A stretch of 35,705 nt of DNA from Acidobacteriota bacterium (lineage in GTDB: Bacteria; Acidobacteriota; Thermoanaerobaculia; Gp7-AA8). The number at the start of each line of letters is the position of its first letter. The stretch's first letter is position 1. The translations under genes and the position numbers were made by a program. Below the pieces are notes generated by a model that made no database searches, was not told the origin of the DNA, and was given only the letters and a program-made list of their open reading frames with translations. The stretch is taken from contig JAFAOU010000195.1 of the NCBI GenBank assembly GCA_019247495.1, positions 1 to 35,705 on the forward strand, written 5' to 3'. Shown here one piece after another: positions 26,734-34,696 of the stretch.

Positions 26734-28427
26734 CCAGAGTCACCGTCGACCCGATCACCCGCATCGAAGGGCACCTGCGCATCGATGTCGAGGTCGATCA
26801 GGGAAAGATCAACAAGGCCTGGGCCTCGTCGACCATGTTTCGCGGCATCGAACGGATCCTGCTCGGACGCGATCCGCGTGAGGCGTGGCTCTTCACGCAG
26901 CGCTTCTGCGGCGTCTGCACCACCGTCCACGCGCTGGCCTCGGTGCGGGCTGTCGAAGACGCGCTCAATCTGCCCATCCCGATCAACGCGCAGTACATCC
27001 GCAACCTGATCCTGATCGCGCACGCACTGCACGACCACATCGTCCACTTCTACCACCTCTCCGCCCTCGACTGGGTCGACGTCACGCAGGTGCTGAAGGC
27101 CGATCCCGCCAAAGCGTCGTCGATCGCCGAAAGTCTCTCCGACTGGCCGAACAACTCCACGAAGGAAATGGCCGCGGTGAAGACGAAAGTGAAAGGCCTC
27201 GTCGACAGCGGCCAGCTCGGACCGTTTGCTCATGGGTATTGGGGACATCCGGCCATGAAGCTGCCGCCGGAGGTCAACCTCATCGCCGTCGCCCACTACC
27301 TGCAGGCGCTCGAATACCAGCGCTACGCGAACCAGGTGGTCGGCATGCTCGGCGGCAAGACGCCGCACATCCAGAACGTCGCCGTCGGCGGCGTGCAGAA
27401 CGCCATCAACATCGACAGCGTCGCCACATTGAACGTCGACCGCCTTTATCAAATGAAATCGCTGCTTGATAAGGTCGTCTCATTCGTGCAGAACGTCTAC
27501 GTCCCCGACGTCTGCGCCGTGGCCGGCTTTTATCCCGACTGGTTCAGCTACGGATCGGGCGTCACCAACTACCTCTCCGTCCCCGATCTCCCGCTCGACG
27601 AGGGGAGCACGAAGTACGACCTCCCCGGCGGCTTCATCCCGAACGGCGATCTCTCGAAGTTCCACCCCATCACCGGCCAGAAGGATCCGTACTGGCGCAA
27701 AGCGGTCACCGAAGACAGCGAGCACGCCTGGTACAAGAGCGGCGGCCCGCTGCATCCGTGGAAGGGCGAGACCGATCCGGAGTTCACCGACTGGAAGGAA
27801 GACGGCAAGTACTCCTGGGTCAAGGCGCCGCGCTTCGAAGGTCAGGCCGCGCAGGTGGGCCCGCTGGCGAATGTGCTGGCAGGTTATGCCTCCGGCAATC
27901 CGCTGATGGTGAAGTGGACCGACGCCGCCCTCGGCAAGATCTCCGCGATCGCCAAAGTCAAAGCAACGCCGGCCATGCTGCACTCGACGCTCGGCCGCCA
28001 CGGAGCGCGCGCCGTACGCACCGCCGTCCTTTCCGAGCTCGCCGTCAAACACTGGCAGCTCCTGACCGACAACATCGTCAAAGGAGACTCGGCCATCTTC
28101 AATCAGCCGGAGTTCCCGAAGGGGGAAATCGAAGGCGTCGGCTTCCACGAAGCGCCACGCGGCACGCTCTCGCACTGGGTAGTCATCGACAACGGCGCGA
28201 TCAAGAACTACCAGGCCGTCGTCCCGACGACCTGGAACGCCAGCCCGCGCGACGGCAAGGGAACGTCCGGCCCCTATGAAGCCTCGCTCCTCGGCAACCC
28301 GATCGCCGACGCCGCGCACCCGCTCGAAGTCCTGCGCACCGTCCACTCGTTCGATCCGTGCATGGCCTGCGCAGTCCACACGTTCGATCCTCAAGGCAAC
28401 AACGTGGCGAAGGTGAAAGTGCTGTGA
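26730..28427 (+). CDS. hybC: [NiFe] hydrogenase large subunit
   Basis: A 565-residue catalytic subunit with the NiFe(CN)2CO centre. It opens with VTVDPITRIEGHLRIDVEV. The two ligand motifs are RFCGVCTTVH near the N-terminus and DPCMACAVH near the C-terminus. All four ligands are Cys, so it is not a selenohydrogenase. After the His, a 15-residue tail (TFDPQGNNVAKVKVL) would be removed by the maturation protease encoded next. The L1 motif has Phe where Ile or Val is common (R-F-C). The chain is exported as a complex with the Tat-bearing small subunit. Together with HybO, A and B it resembles group 1c uptake hydrogenases. Confidence 0.96.
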   Translation: MTRVTVDPITRIEGHLRIDVEVDQGKINKAWASSTMFRGIERILLGRDPREAWLFTQRFCGVCTTVHALASVRAVEDALNLPIPINAQYIRNLILIAHALHDHIVHFYHLSALDWVDVTQVLKADPAKASSIAESLSDWPNNSTKEMAAVKTKVKGLVDSGQLGPFAHGYWGHPAMKLPPEVNLIAVAHYLQALEYQRYANQVVGMLGGKTPHIQNVAVGGVQNAINIDSVATLNVDRLYQMKSLLDKVVSFVQNVYVPDVCAVAGFYPDWFSYGSGVTNYLSVPDLPLDEGSTKYDLPGGFIPNGDLSKFHPITGQKDPYWRKAVTEDSEHAWYKSGGPLHPWKGETDPEFTDWKEDGKYSWVKAPRFEGQAAQVGPLANVLAGYASGNPLMVKWTDAALGKISAIAKVKATPAMLHSTLGRHGARAVRTAVLSELAVKHWQLLTDNIVKGDSAIFNQPEFPKGEIEGVGFHEAPRGTLSHWVVIDNGAIKNYQAVVPTTWNASPRDGKGTSGPYEASLLGNPIADAAHPLEVLRTVHSFDPCMACAVHTFDPQGNNVAKVKVL

Positions 28428-28891
28428 AGACCGCCATCTACGGCATCGGCAATATCCTTATGGGCGACGACGGCATCGGTCCCGCCGTCGTCGCCTACCT
28501 CGAGTCGAATTTCCCACTGAACTCCGACGTCACCCTCGAAGACCTCGGCACCCCATCGCTCGACCTTCCCAACTACATGACCGGCTACGACCGCGTGATT
28601 TTCATCGACGCCATCGCCGCCGACGATCCTCCGGGCACGATCCGCCTCTACTCGCGCGACGAGATTGTCGCCACTCCTCCCGGCATCCGCGTCAGCCCCC
28701 ACGAGCCCACCATCAACGACGCCCTCATCGTCCTCGACTTCGCCGGCAGCGCCCCGAAGGATGTCGTGCTGGTCGGCATAGTCCCGCAAACCCTCGAAGG
28801 CGGCATGACCCTGTCGCCCGCCGTCGCTGGCGCCGTCCCCCGCGCAGCGGCGGCGGTGATGCGGGAGGTGGGGAAGCGCTACGCCGCGTAA
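28424..28891 (+). CDS. hybD: Hydrogenase maturation endopeptidase
   Basis: A 155-residue cytoplasmic protease that trims the large-subunit tail once nickel is in place. The family opening YGIGNILMGDDGIGP holds the first metal-binding acid, FIDAIAADDPPG gives the second, and SPHEPTIND the His. The GTG start at 28424 overlaps the hybC TGA (GTGA), so the two are translationally coupled, and no ATG is available nearby in frame. It is the last gene of the hyb operon. The sequence after it degrades into transposase remains. Confidence 0.92.
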   Translation: MKTAIYGIGNILMGDDGIGPAVVAYLESNFPLNSDVTLEDLGTPSLDLPNYMTGYDRVIFIDAIAADDPPGTIRLYSRDEIVATPPGIRVSPHEPTINDALIVLDFAGSAPKDVVLVGIVPQTLEGGMTLSPAVAGAVPRAAAAVMREVGKRYAA

Positions 28892-28953
28892 GAACGTAAG
28901 ACGTCAAGTTGACTTCGCGACGAACGAATCACTGCCATCCGATTCGATACGAC

Positions 28954-29140
28954 TTTTGCGTGGTCAACGTCAAGAATCGACGAGGGTGGAGAGCATAATG
29001 ATCGGGTGGTTGCGGGGATTGAACGCGACTTTCGGGTTATGAGGCGAGCGCGCGCCGGTTCCGCTGGAGCTCACGGCTTATATCCTGATGACGAACCATT
29101 CCACATCGTAGTCCGGCCCTCGGAAGCAAATCTCGGTAGT
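28954..29140 (+). pseudogene. Decayed REP-associated (Y1/IS200-like) tyrosine transposase fragment
   Basis: Translated pieces in shifting frames resemble the N-terminal half of such transposases. A frame reads DRVVAGIERDFRVMRRAR (28999-29052). A second frame reads PVPLELTAYILMTNH (from about 29055), matching the helix-strand before the HUH motif. After an apparent one-base loss at CCATTCC the match continues as FHIVVRPSEANLGSR (about 29098-29142). Read together this gives LTAYILMTNH-FHIVVRP, the usual NHxH neighbourhood. No full frame or catalytic Tyr is left. The assignment is by eye only. Confidence 0.5.
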
Positions 29141-29333
29141 CGGTGACCTCACTGAAAAAAGAAGGCATTGCGCGCGCATCCCCTCGTCGCTTGCCGCGCA
29201 GATGCCCATGGTCGTCGATTATGCGTGCCGCTTTGATTGCAGCCTCGTCCGATGCGAAAGGACGCCAGATGTGCTCAACGGCTCGGGAGAGCCTAACGAT
29301 CTCATGCGCCTGATGGACAAATTGTCTCGCTGG
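29037..29333 (-). other. Open frame without a start, continuing in frame past a TAG stop
   Basis: Directly after the TAG of the minus-strand gene at 29334, the same frame stays open for 98 codons to a TAA at 29037-29039. It encodes protein-like stretches such as VEHIWRPFASDEAAIKAARI and ARAMPSFFSEVTDYRDLLP. There is no ATG or GTG near its beginning; the first ATG is about two-thirds of the way in to SFFSEV. It overlaps the transposase remnant. It may be a C-terminal extension lost to a stop mutation, a fragment of an unknown gene, or chance in GC-rich DNA. I recognise no family. Confidence 0.25.
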
Positions 29334-29978
29334 CTAGATTAGCGGTGCGTTCGCGAAACTCGGCGTCTCTTCGTTTGTTTTTGCATTCTCAGATTTCGCG
29401 TTCTGATCGTCCTGCACGGGCTTCATCTCCTGCTTCGGCTTAGGCCGCTGCCAGCGGAGATAGCGGTCGAGTTGATCCAACTCTTCGTCGACGCGCTTCG
29501 TCGCAACGCACTCATCAAGATAATCCAACAGATCTTCGCCCGACATCGGCACCCGTTTTTCGCCTTCTTTGGGTACTTTGCTGACCAAGCTCTCCCGCAC
29601 GTCGCGTCCTACGCCCTGATCTTCCAGGGTCAGCAGCCGCTGCGTCGTAACCAAATACTGCCGCGTTTTTACGCGGTTTCTGAGGTTCGCGATTCGACGC
29701 GATTCAATGTCCGCCGCCAATCCCTCGTCGGCAGGCTCCGCCGCCCGCTTCTCAGCTTTGTTCTCGCAAAGGATCGACGCGAAGAAGGCGATCACTGCGA
29801 TCACCACGAGGATGACCGCCAGACTGGTCTGGGGAAGGGCCAATGCCAGGGCGATCGTGCCGCAGAATGCTGTGAGACTCAGCAGCGCTTCGGCGGCGCG
29901 CGTGTACGGATCGGTTGCATGCGGTGGCTCTGACGGGGTTGATACGGCGGGGGCGGAAAGTGCGGTGGAGCTGTCCAT
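29334..29978 (-). CDS. Unknown protein with two adjacent membrane helices and a charged tail
   Basis: A 214-residue protein of no family I know. After a polar N-terminus it has two close hydrophobic segments (ALLSLTAFCGTIALALALP and LAVILVVIAVIAFFASILC), then a soluble, highly charged region with helical or coiled-coil character (LAADIESRRIANLRNRVKTR, EELDQLDRYLRW) and a low-complexity Lys/Glu/Asn tail. I use ATG 29978 with AGGAGA about ten bases upstream; an in-frame TTG at 29984 is closer to that site. It lies 18 bases after the collagen-like protein gene on the same strand, so they are probably co-expressed. Codon use is somewhat less GC-biased than in the respiratory genes. Confidence 0.65.
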   Translation of the reverse strand: MDSSTALSAPAVSTPSEPPHATDPYTRAAEALLSLTAFCGTIALALALPQTSLAVILVVIAVIAFFASILCENKAEKRAAEPADEGLAADIESRRIANLRNRVKTRQYLVTTQRLLTLEDQGVGRDVRESLVSKVPKEGEKRVPMSGEDLLDYLDECVATKRVDEELDQLDRYLRWQRPKPKQEMKPVQDDQNAKSENAKTNEETPSFANAPLI

Positions 29979-29996
29979 GGCCAAGTCTCTCCTGAT

Positions 29997-31880
29997 TTAT
30001 CGCGGAATGCGTGCGAGCGTCAGCACAGCCGGTTCGGTGCGTTTGACGACGCTGTCGAGCGACGGGAACGCCGTTTGACACGGTTTCTCTTGATGTCGCG
30101 CTTGCTCGATCGCAGCGACATAGGTTTTGTGAAAGTCCGACCGTTTCATAGGCTTCATGGTGGTCATGGTGACCAACGCCGCCGCAGCGTCGCAATCTCC
30201 GCTGACTGTGCTCTTGAGGGCCTCCACCGCGACGGGGCTCACGCTGTAAGTCTGGTTCCATGGCATCGATGCCCAGAATCCGCCGCCATGGCGAAGCGCG
30301 ACCTGCTTCACGACTCCGGTGTCAAAAGTACTCCGCTGGTCTGTTTCCTGTTTTTCGGCGTTGCCGAGGTTGGCCGAAGCATCACTCAATGCTTGCTTGG
30401 TGGCCTCGTTAAGCTGCTTCGCTATTTCCGCTTCGGTCTTAGCCGCCGCCACTTTTTGATTCAGCACCGCGAACCCTTCCTCCAATTCTTCGTGCCACCG
30501 CTCGGGGACCACTCCATCGGCCCCCTGTGGGCCGACGTCGCCCCGTGCTCCGGTGCCACCTCGGTCGCCTGGGTTTCCCTTGTCGCCCTTGTCGCCTTTG
30601 TCGCCTTTGTCGCCTTTGTCTCCCTTGCCGCCGGCCGGCCCCGCGATTCCTTGCGAACCGGTTTTGCCTGAATCGCCAGGGTCTCCCTTGATTCCCTGCT
30701 TTCCGTCGGATGGTCTGCCCGGCCGCGTGGGCGTACCGAGAGCCGCCGACACGCTGACCGCAGCTGTCTTTTGGTCATTGATCGGACTGCTTGCGGCACT
30801 GGCAATCGTTCCCTTCACCGCGACAGTGCTGATCGTGGCGGCGGCGACGAGAGCGGCGACGGTCTTCGCCGTCTGTCCCAGCGAGACTTCCTTCAGAGCT
30901 GCGGGAGCGCCTTTGATCATTTCGGGAAGGCGCTCGTTGAAAATCTCCCCCGCCGTCGACGAGCCGATCAGGTTGACGAAGACGATCATCAGGAATGCAG
31001 CGAGGCTGAGCACCGCGACGATGAGGGCGGCATACCACAGCAATTCGTAGACGAAATGGAGCGGGTGGGTGTGATCGACGAGGTGCCGGATGAAATCATT
31101 TACCGAATCGCTCAGCAATGGGATCAGCGGCCGATGCCGAATGGCGGCGCTGATCACTCGATCCAGCTCCGCACGGCATGCCTCGCGGATGGGAGCCGCC
31201 GTCGCGGCTCTCAGATTGATGCGCGTGGCGTAGGCGCTCTCGATCCGTGTGCGGTCGCTCGCCAGCGCGTCGAGATCCTCTCGTCGTGCGGAAAGTCTCT
31301 TTCCGAGCAGTTCGAGCTCGTCCTTCTCTGCGGCGACCTTTTTCTGCAAATCCTCGAGGCCCTTCTTTTCCAGTTTGTCTTTCGCGGCCGAAAGGCTTGC
31401 CGTCAACACCTCGAGCTGGTTTCTGTTGGCGATGTAGTCCTTCCCGGCCCTGTCGAGATCCAGCAACAGGCCGTTCTGCCGGGTTTCCAGCTCGCGGAGA
31501 AGCGTCGCACGCCGATTTAGCGCGTCCTCACGCTCGGCGAGCGCGGTTCGCCACACTTCGATATCGGGCGGAAGCTTTAGCTGAGGTGGCGTGTGGCGGA
31601 GCGCATCCTCAACCTTCGCCATGACCGCCTCTCGATCCGCAAGAGTGAGGGTGCTCGGAACTGCAGTTGCCACCGCCTGTAGGCCGGAGCGTGCCGGCTC
31701 CTGCGCTTCCTTGAAAAAGTCGTGGAGATCACCGTACGTGAGCCCTTCGTCGGTGGTGGCTTTCTTTTGCCAGCCATCGAGAAGGAGCAGGATCAGGATC
31801 GCGGCAATGGTGATTGCGACATAGAACGACTTCTGGACGACGCGGCCGAAGGCGCGTGACGCTTGCGACGAAGTCACCAT
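29997..31880 (-). CDS. Membrane protein with coiled-coil and collagen-like (Gly-X-Y) segment
   Basis: A 627-residue protein of unknown function. Segments in order are a membrane helix (SFYVAITIAAILILLLLDGW, about 17-36), long charged coiled-coil stretches (about 90-230), a second strong helix (YAALIVAVLSLAAFLMIVFV, about 283-305), a weaker Ala-rich hydrophobic stretch (about 335-360), a Gly-X-Y collagen-like run of about 20 triplets (about 390-455) that includes five GDK in tandem, another helical region and a C-terminal domain with PWNQTYSVSPVAVEAL and two isolated Cys. I use ATG 31880 behind GGGAGA rather than the frame start at 31982. Collagen-like runs form trimers in other bacterial proteins. 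Its likely partner is the two-helix protein encoded next. Confidence 0.7.
   Translation of the reverse strand: MVTSSQASRAFGRVVQKSFYVAITIAAILILLLLDGWQKKATTDEGLTYGDLHDFFKEAQEPARSGLQAVATAVPSTLTLADREAVMAKVEDALRHTPPQLKLPPDIEVWRTALAEREDALNRRATLLRELETRQNGLLLDLDRAGKDYIANRNQLEVLTASLSAAKDKLEKKGLEDLQKKVAAEKDELELLGKRLSARREDLDALASDRTRIESAYATRINLRAATAAPIREACRAELDRVISAAIRHRPLIPLLSDSVNDFIRHLVDHTHPLHFVYELLWYAALIVAVLSLAAFLMIVFVNLIGSSTAGEIFNERLPEMIKGAPAALKEVSLGQTAKTVAALVAAATISTVAVKGTIASAASSPINDQKTAAVSVSAALGTPTRPGRPSDGKQGIKGDPGDSGKTGSQGIAGPAGGKGDKGDKGDKGDKGDKGNPGDRGGTGARGDVGPQGADGVVPERWHEELEEGFAVLNQKVAAAKTEAEIAKQLNEATKQALSDASANLGNAEKQETDQRSTFDTGVVKQVALRHGGGFWASMPWNQTYSVSPVAVEALKSTVSGDCDAAAALVTMTTMKPMKRSDFHKTYVAAIEQARHQEKPCQTAFPSLDSVVKRTEPAVLTLARIPR
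30580..30625. repeat. Nine-base tandem repeat coding for (GDK)n
   Basis: Five tandem units of about TTGTCGCCT on the plus strand (minus strand AGGCGACAA) encode consecutive Gly-Asp-Lys triplets within the collagen-like run. Such short coding repeats tend to vary in copy number, which would change the length of the triple-helical stalk. Confidence 0.8.
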
Positions 31881-32172
31881 GATGGTCTCCCTCAGTTGAT
31901 TGGATTCACCTTTAGGAGTGACTGAAGACGGAATTTCCCTACCTCGACGCGACTGAACCAGAAAATCGCCCGGTTGGACCACCGCCGCTATCGTTGACCA
32001 TGGCGAACTGATCGAGCGGGATTCTCGCGAAATCGATCATGAGACGCCAACCGCTCGACCTGCTCCACAGCCTCGGCTCATGCGCTGGAATGATCGCGTC
32101 TAGGACTTCTCAAGGAGTCACGCGGCAGGCATATCGCATTCGCTGTTCGTGCAGAAGGGCGCCGGAGATTGT
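31881..32172. other. Intergenic stretch, nothing firm seen
   Basis: This is the upstream region of the collagen-like protein gene (its ribosome site GGGAGA is at the left edge) and the start of the gap to hypF. The codons upstream of ATG 31880 stay open to 31982 but lack protein-like character. I see no RNA gene, no convincing promoter and no other gene here. Confidence 0.5.
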
Positions 32173-32247
32173 TTATCGCAGATTACTCAGATTCCCCAGA
32201 TGAAACGGACGAAGCACCGACGGGGCTTCCTGTGTAATCTGAGATAA
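32173..32247. repeat. Inverted repeat of the CAGATTAC(A/T)CAG type
   Basis: The left arm TTATCGCAGATTACTCAG (32173-32190) pairs with the right arm CTGTGTAATCTGAGATAA (32230-32247); 16 of 18 positions match and about 39 bases separate them. It is AT-richer than the surroundings. I recall ATCGCAGATTAC-type elements as dispersed repeats in several bacterial genomes, unverified here. Confidence 0.7.
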
Positions 32248-32284
32248 GGCGTTCTTAGTGACCGCCGCCGCGCGCATCCCCATC

Positions 32285-32298
32285 GTGACATCCGTCAC
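32285..32298. promoter_or_regulatory. FNR/DNR-like palindrome upstream of hypF
   Basis: GTGAC-ATCC-GTCAC is a perfect inverted repeat with the same architecture as the sites at 4363, 19002 and 19375. It lies 71-84 bases before the hypF ATG, a usual distance for activation by FNR-family proteins. Confidence 0.5.
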
Positions 32299-32337
32299 CC
32301 ACTCCTGTGTCCGTTGACATCCCCGCATGTTCCTGGC

Positions 32338-32354
32338 GCGCCTAAGTTAGGCGC
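32338..32354. promoter_or_regulatory. Perfect 8-bp palindrome just before hypF
   Basis: GCGCCTAA-G-TTAGGCGC is a perfect inverted repeat with a 1-base centre ending 14 bases before the hypF ATG. Its tight centre suits a DNA-binding dimer better than an RNA hairpin, and it covers the place where a ribosome site should be. No regulator is identified. Confidence 0.45.
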
Positions 32355-32368
32355 ACGGGAATCGGGAC

Positions 32369-34696
32369 ATGAATCTGGGTGGAATCCATATCGAGATCCG
32401 CGGGACGGTGCAGGGCGTTGGATACCGGCCGTGGGTGTTTCAACTGGCGCGGCGCATGGACATTCGCGGGGCCGTTCGCAACGACTCTCGCGGCGTGTCG
32501 ATCGACGCGTTCGGCACCTCTGACGCCCTGGACCGATTCGTAACCGCACTGCGCAGCGAACCTCCTCCCGCCGCGCGCGTGCGGTCGGTGACGTACCTGG
32601 CGATTCCGTTCGTCAGTCACTCCGGGTTCGCCATCGCCGGGACGATGGCGAGTACGGAGCGGCATGTCTCGATTCCCGCTGATCTCGCTACCTGCGACGA
32701 CTGTCTGCGCGAGCTGCTCGATCCGACGGACCGCCGTTACCGCTATCCCTTCATCAACTGCACGAACTGCGGGCCGCGCTACTCGATCGTGTTCGACTCG
32801 CCATACGACCGCGGCAACACGTCCATGGCGCCGTTTCGCATGTGCGGCGCGTGCGAACGGGAGTACGACAATCCGGAAGACCGCCGGTTTCATGCGCAGC
32901 CGAATGCCTGTCCCGATTGCGGTCCGCGGCTCTCGGCTCTGGACAACCGGCAGCGGAAGATCGTCACGCGCGATCCGATTCAATTCGCCGCGCGTGCGCT
33001 TCGCGCCGGATTCACCATCGCGCTCAAAGGGCTCGGTGGATTTCATCTCGCCTGCGATGCCACCAGCGGAATTGCCGTGCAGCGGCTGCGCGACCGCAAA
33101 CGTCGTGAGCGCAAGCCGCTGGCGGTGATGGTGCGCGACCTCGCACAGGCGGAGGAGATTGCTGAACTGAACGATGTCGAACGCGAGTCGTTGCTGTCGG
33201 TCGAGAGGCCGATCGTGCTCGCGAAAAGCAGGATCGGATCGCCGATCGCCGCTCAAGTGTCGGGTGCCGTCCCGCTCATCGGCATCGTCCTGCCGTACAC
33301 GCCGATGCACCACCTCCTTCTGCGCGATGCCGGCGTCCCGCTCGTGATGACCTCGGGGAATCTCTCCGACGAACCGATGGTGACGACGAACAACGACGCC
33401 ATCGAGCAGCTTGGTCCTGTTGCCGACGTCTTCCTTCTGCACAGCCGCGACATCGTCACGCGCGTCGACGACTCCATCGTTCGCGTCATCGACGGCGCGC
33501 CGGCGGTCCTGCGCCGCGCGCGCGGATTCGTGCCGCGCGCCATCGAAACGTCACGCGCCTTTTCCGAGCCGATCCTCGCCTGCGGCGCGCATCTCAAGAA
33601 CACCTTCTGCATCGCCACCGGCAACAACGCGTTTCTCGGTCCGCACATCGGCGACCTGGAGAGCGTGGCCACACTGCGCGCGTACGAAACCGCCATCGAG
33701 CGGATGAAAGCGTTCGTCGGCGCCGCGCCGCGCGTGCTCGTGCACGATCTCCATCCCGACTACTTCTCCACGCGTTACGCGCTCGCGCAGGACGGCGTGC
33801 AAACGATCGCCGTGCAACACCATCACGCGCACATTGCCAGCGCGATGGCCGAGCATGGGATCGAAGGTTCGGTCGTCGGCGTCGCCTACGACGGCACCGG
33901 CTTCGGCACGGACGGCACGTCGTGGGGCGGCGAGATCCTGATCGCCGATTACGAAAACTTCGAACGCTTCGCCACCTTCCGTCCGATTCCGCTCGCGGGC
34001 GGCGATCAAGCCATTCGCCAGCCGTGGCGCATCGCGTTGGCGCTGCTCGACGACACCTTTGGCGGCGCGCCGCCGCTGCATGCCATCCCGCTCTTTCGCG
34101 AATTCTCCGCGCCAGCGATCGAGGCCGTTCGCCGCATGATCGCGCGCGGTTTCAACACCACGCCCGCGCGCGGCGTGGGCCGCTATTTCGACGCGCTCGG
34201 CGCAATCGTCCTCGGCATGGCCGACGCGCGTTACGAGGGCGAGGTGGCCTTCCGCTGGAACATGATCGCGGACGACGCAGAACGCGGCCGCTATCCGATC
34301 GTCATTCACGACGGAGCGTCGCCGTGGGAAATCGATCCGCGGCCGATGGTGAAAGCGGCCCTCGACGACCTCCTGGCCGGCCGCTCCGCCGCCACGATCT
34401 CCGCGCGTTTTCACAACACGCTCGCGGCGGCCACCGCCGAAGTCGCGCGTGCTGCGATCGCGAGCCGAGGGATGCCGGTCGTGCTGAGCGGCGGCTGTTT
34501 TCAGAACGTGAGACTGGCGGAGTCGGTCATCGAAGCCCTTCGGCCGTCCGCGCGCGTGATCATGAATCGCGAAGTTCCCGCCGGCGACGGCGGTATCGCG
34601 TTGGGCCAGGCATTCATCGCCGATGCGCGTCTTCGTGCCGGTGTCACCGCAACGGTCGCCGTAAACGCAATTGAAGAGGAGCTCGTATGTGCCTAG
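32369..34696 (+). CDS. hypF: Hydrogenase maturation carbamoyltransferase HypF
   Basis: A 775-residue cytoplasmic protein that activates carbamoyl phosphate and, with HypE, makes the cyanide ligands of the NiFe site. Domains in order: acylphosphatase (GTVQGVGYRPWVFQLA, residues about 6-92); two zinc-finger pairs (CDDCLREL with CTNCGPRYS, then CGACEREY with CPDCGPR, about 108-187); a YrdC-like domain (about 200-385, with KGLGGFHLACDA); and a Kae1-like domain (VQHHHAHIASAMAEHG, then VAYDGTGFGTDGTSWGGE). The length is typical. No clear ribosome site precedes the ATG; a palindrome occupies that place. The last 10 bases overlap hypC. Confidence 0.96.
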   Translation: MNLGGIHIEIRGTVQGVGYRPWVFQLARRMDIRGAVRNDSRGVSIDAFGTSDALDRFVTALRSEPPPAARVRSVTYLAIPFVSHSGFAIAGTMASTERHVSIPADLATCDDCLRELLDPTDRRYRYPFINCTNCGPRYSIVFDSPYDRGNTSMAPFRMCGACEREYDNPEDRRFHAQPNACPDCGPRLSALDNRQRKIVTRDPIQFAARALRAGFTIALKGLGGFHLACDATSGIAVQRLRDRKRRERKPLAVMVRDLAQAEEIAELNDVERESLLSVERPIVLAKSRIGSPIAAQVSGAVPLIGIVLPYTPMHHLLLRDAGVPLVMTSGNLSDEPMVTTNNDAIEQLGPVADVFLLHSRDIVTRVDDSIVRVIDGAPAVLRRARGFVPRAIETSRAFSEPILACGAHLKNTFCIATGNNAFLGPHIGDLESVATLRAYETAIERMKAFVGAAPRVLVHDLHPDYFSTRYALAQDGVQTIAVQHHHAHIASAMAEHGIEGSVVGVAYDGTGFGTDGTSWGGEILIADYENFERFATFRPIPLAGGDQAIRQPWRIALALLDDTFGGAPPLHAIPLFREFSAPAIEAVRRMIARGFNTTPARGVGRYFDALGAIVLGMADARYEGEVAFRWNMIADDAERGRYPIVIHDGASPWEIDPRPMVKAALDDLLAGRSAATISARFHNTLAAATAEVARAAIASRGMPVVLSGGCFQNVRLAESVIEALRPSARVIMNREVPAGDGGIALGQAFIADARLRAGVTATVAVNAIEEELVCA

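Noticed and set aside
26730..28427. Selenocysteine in the hydrogenase large subunit
   Set aside because: Both ligand motifs (RFCGVC and DPCMAC) have Cys codons and the frame has no internal TGA.
30580..30625. Possible CRISPR or other spacer-type array
   Set aside because: The units are 9 bases, contiguous, in frame and encode GDK triplets; there are no spacers.
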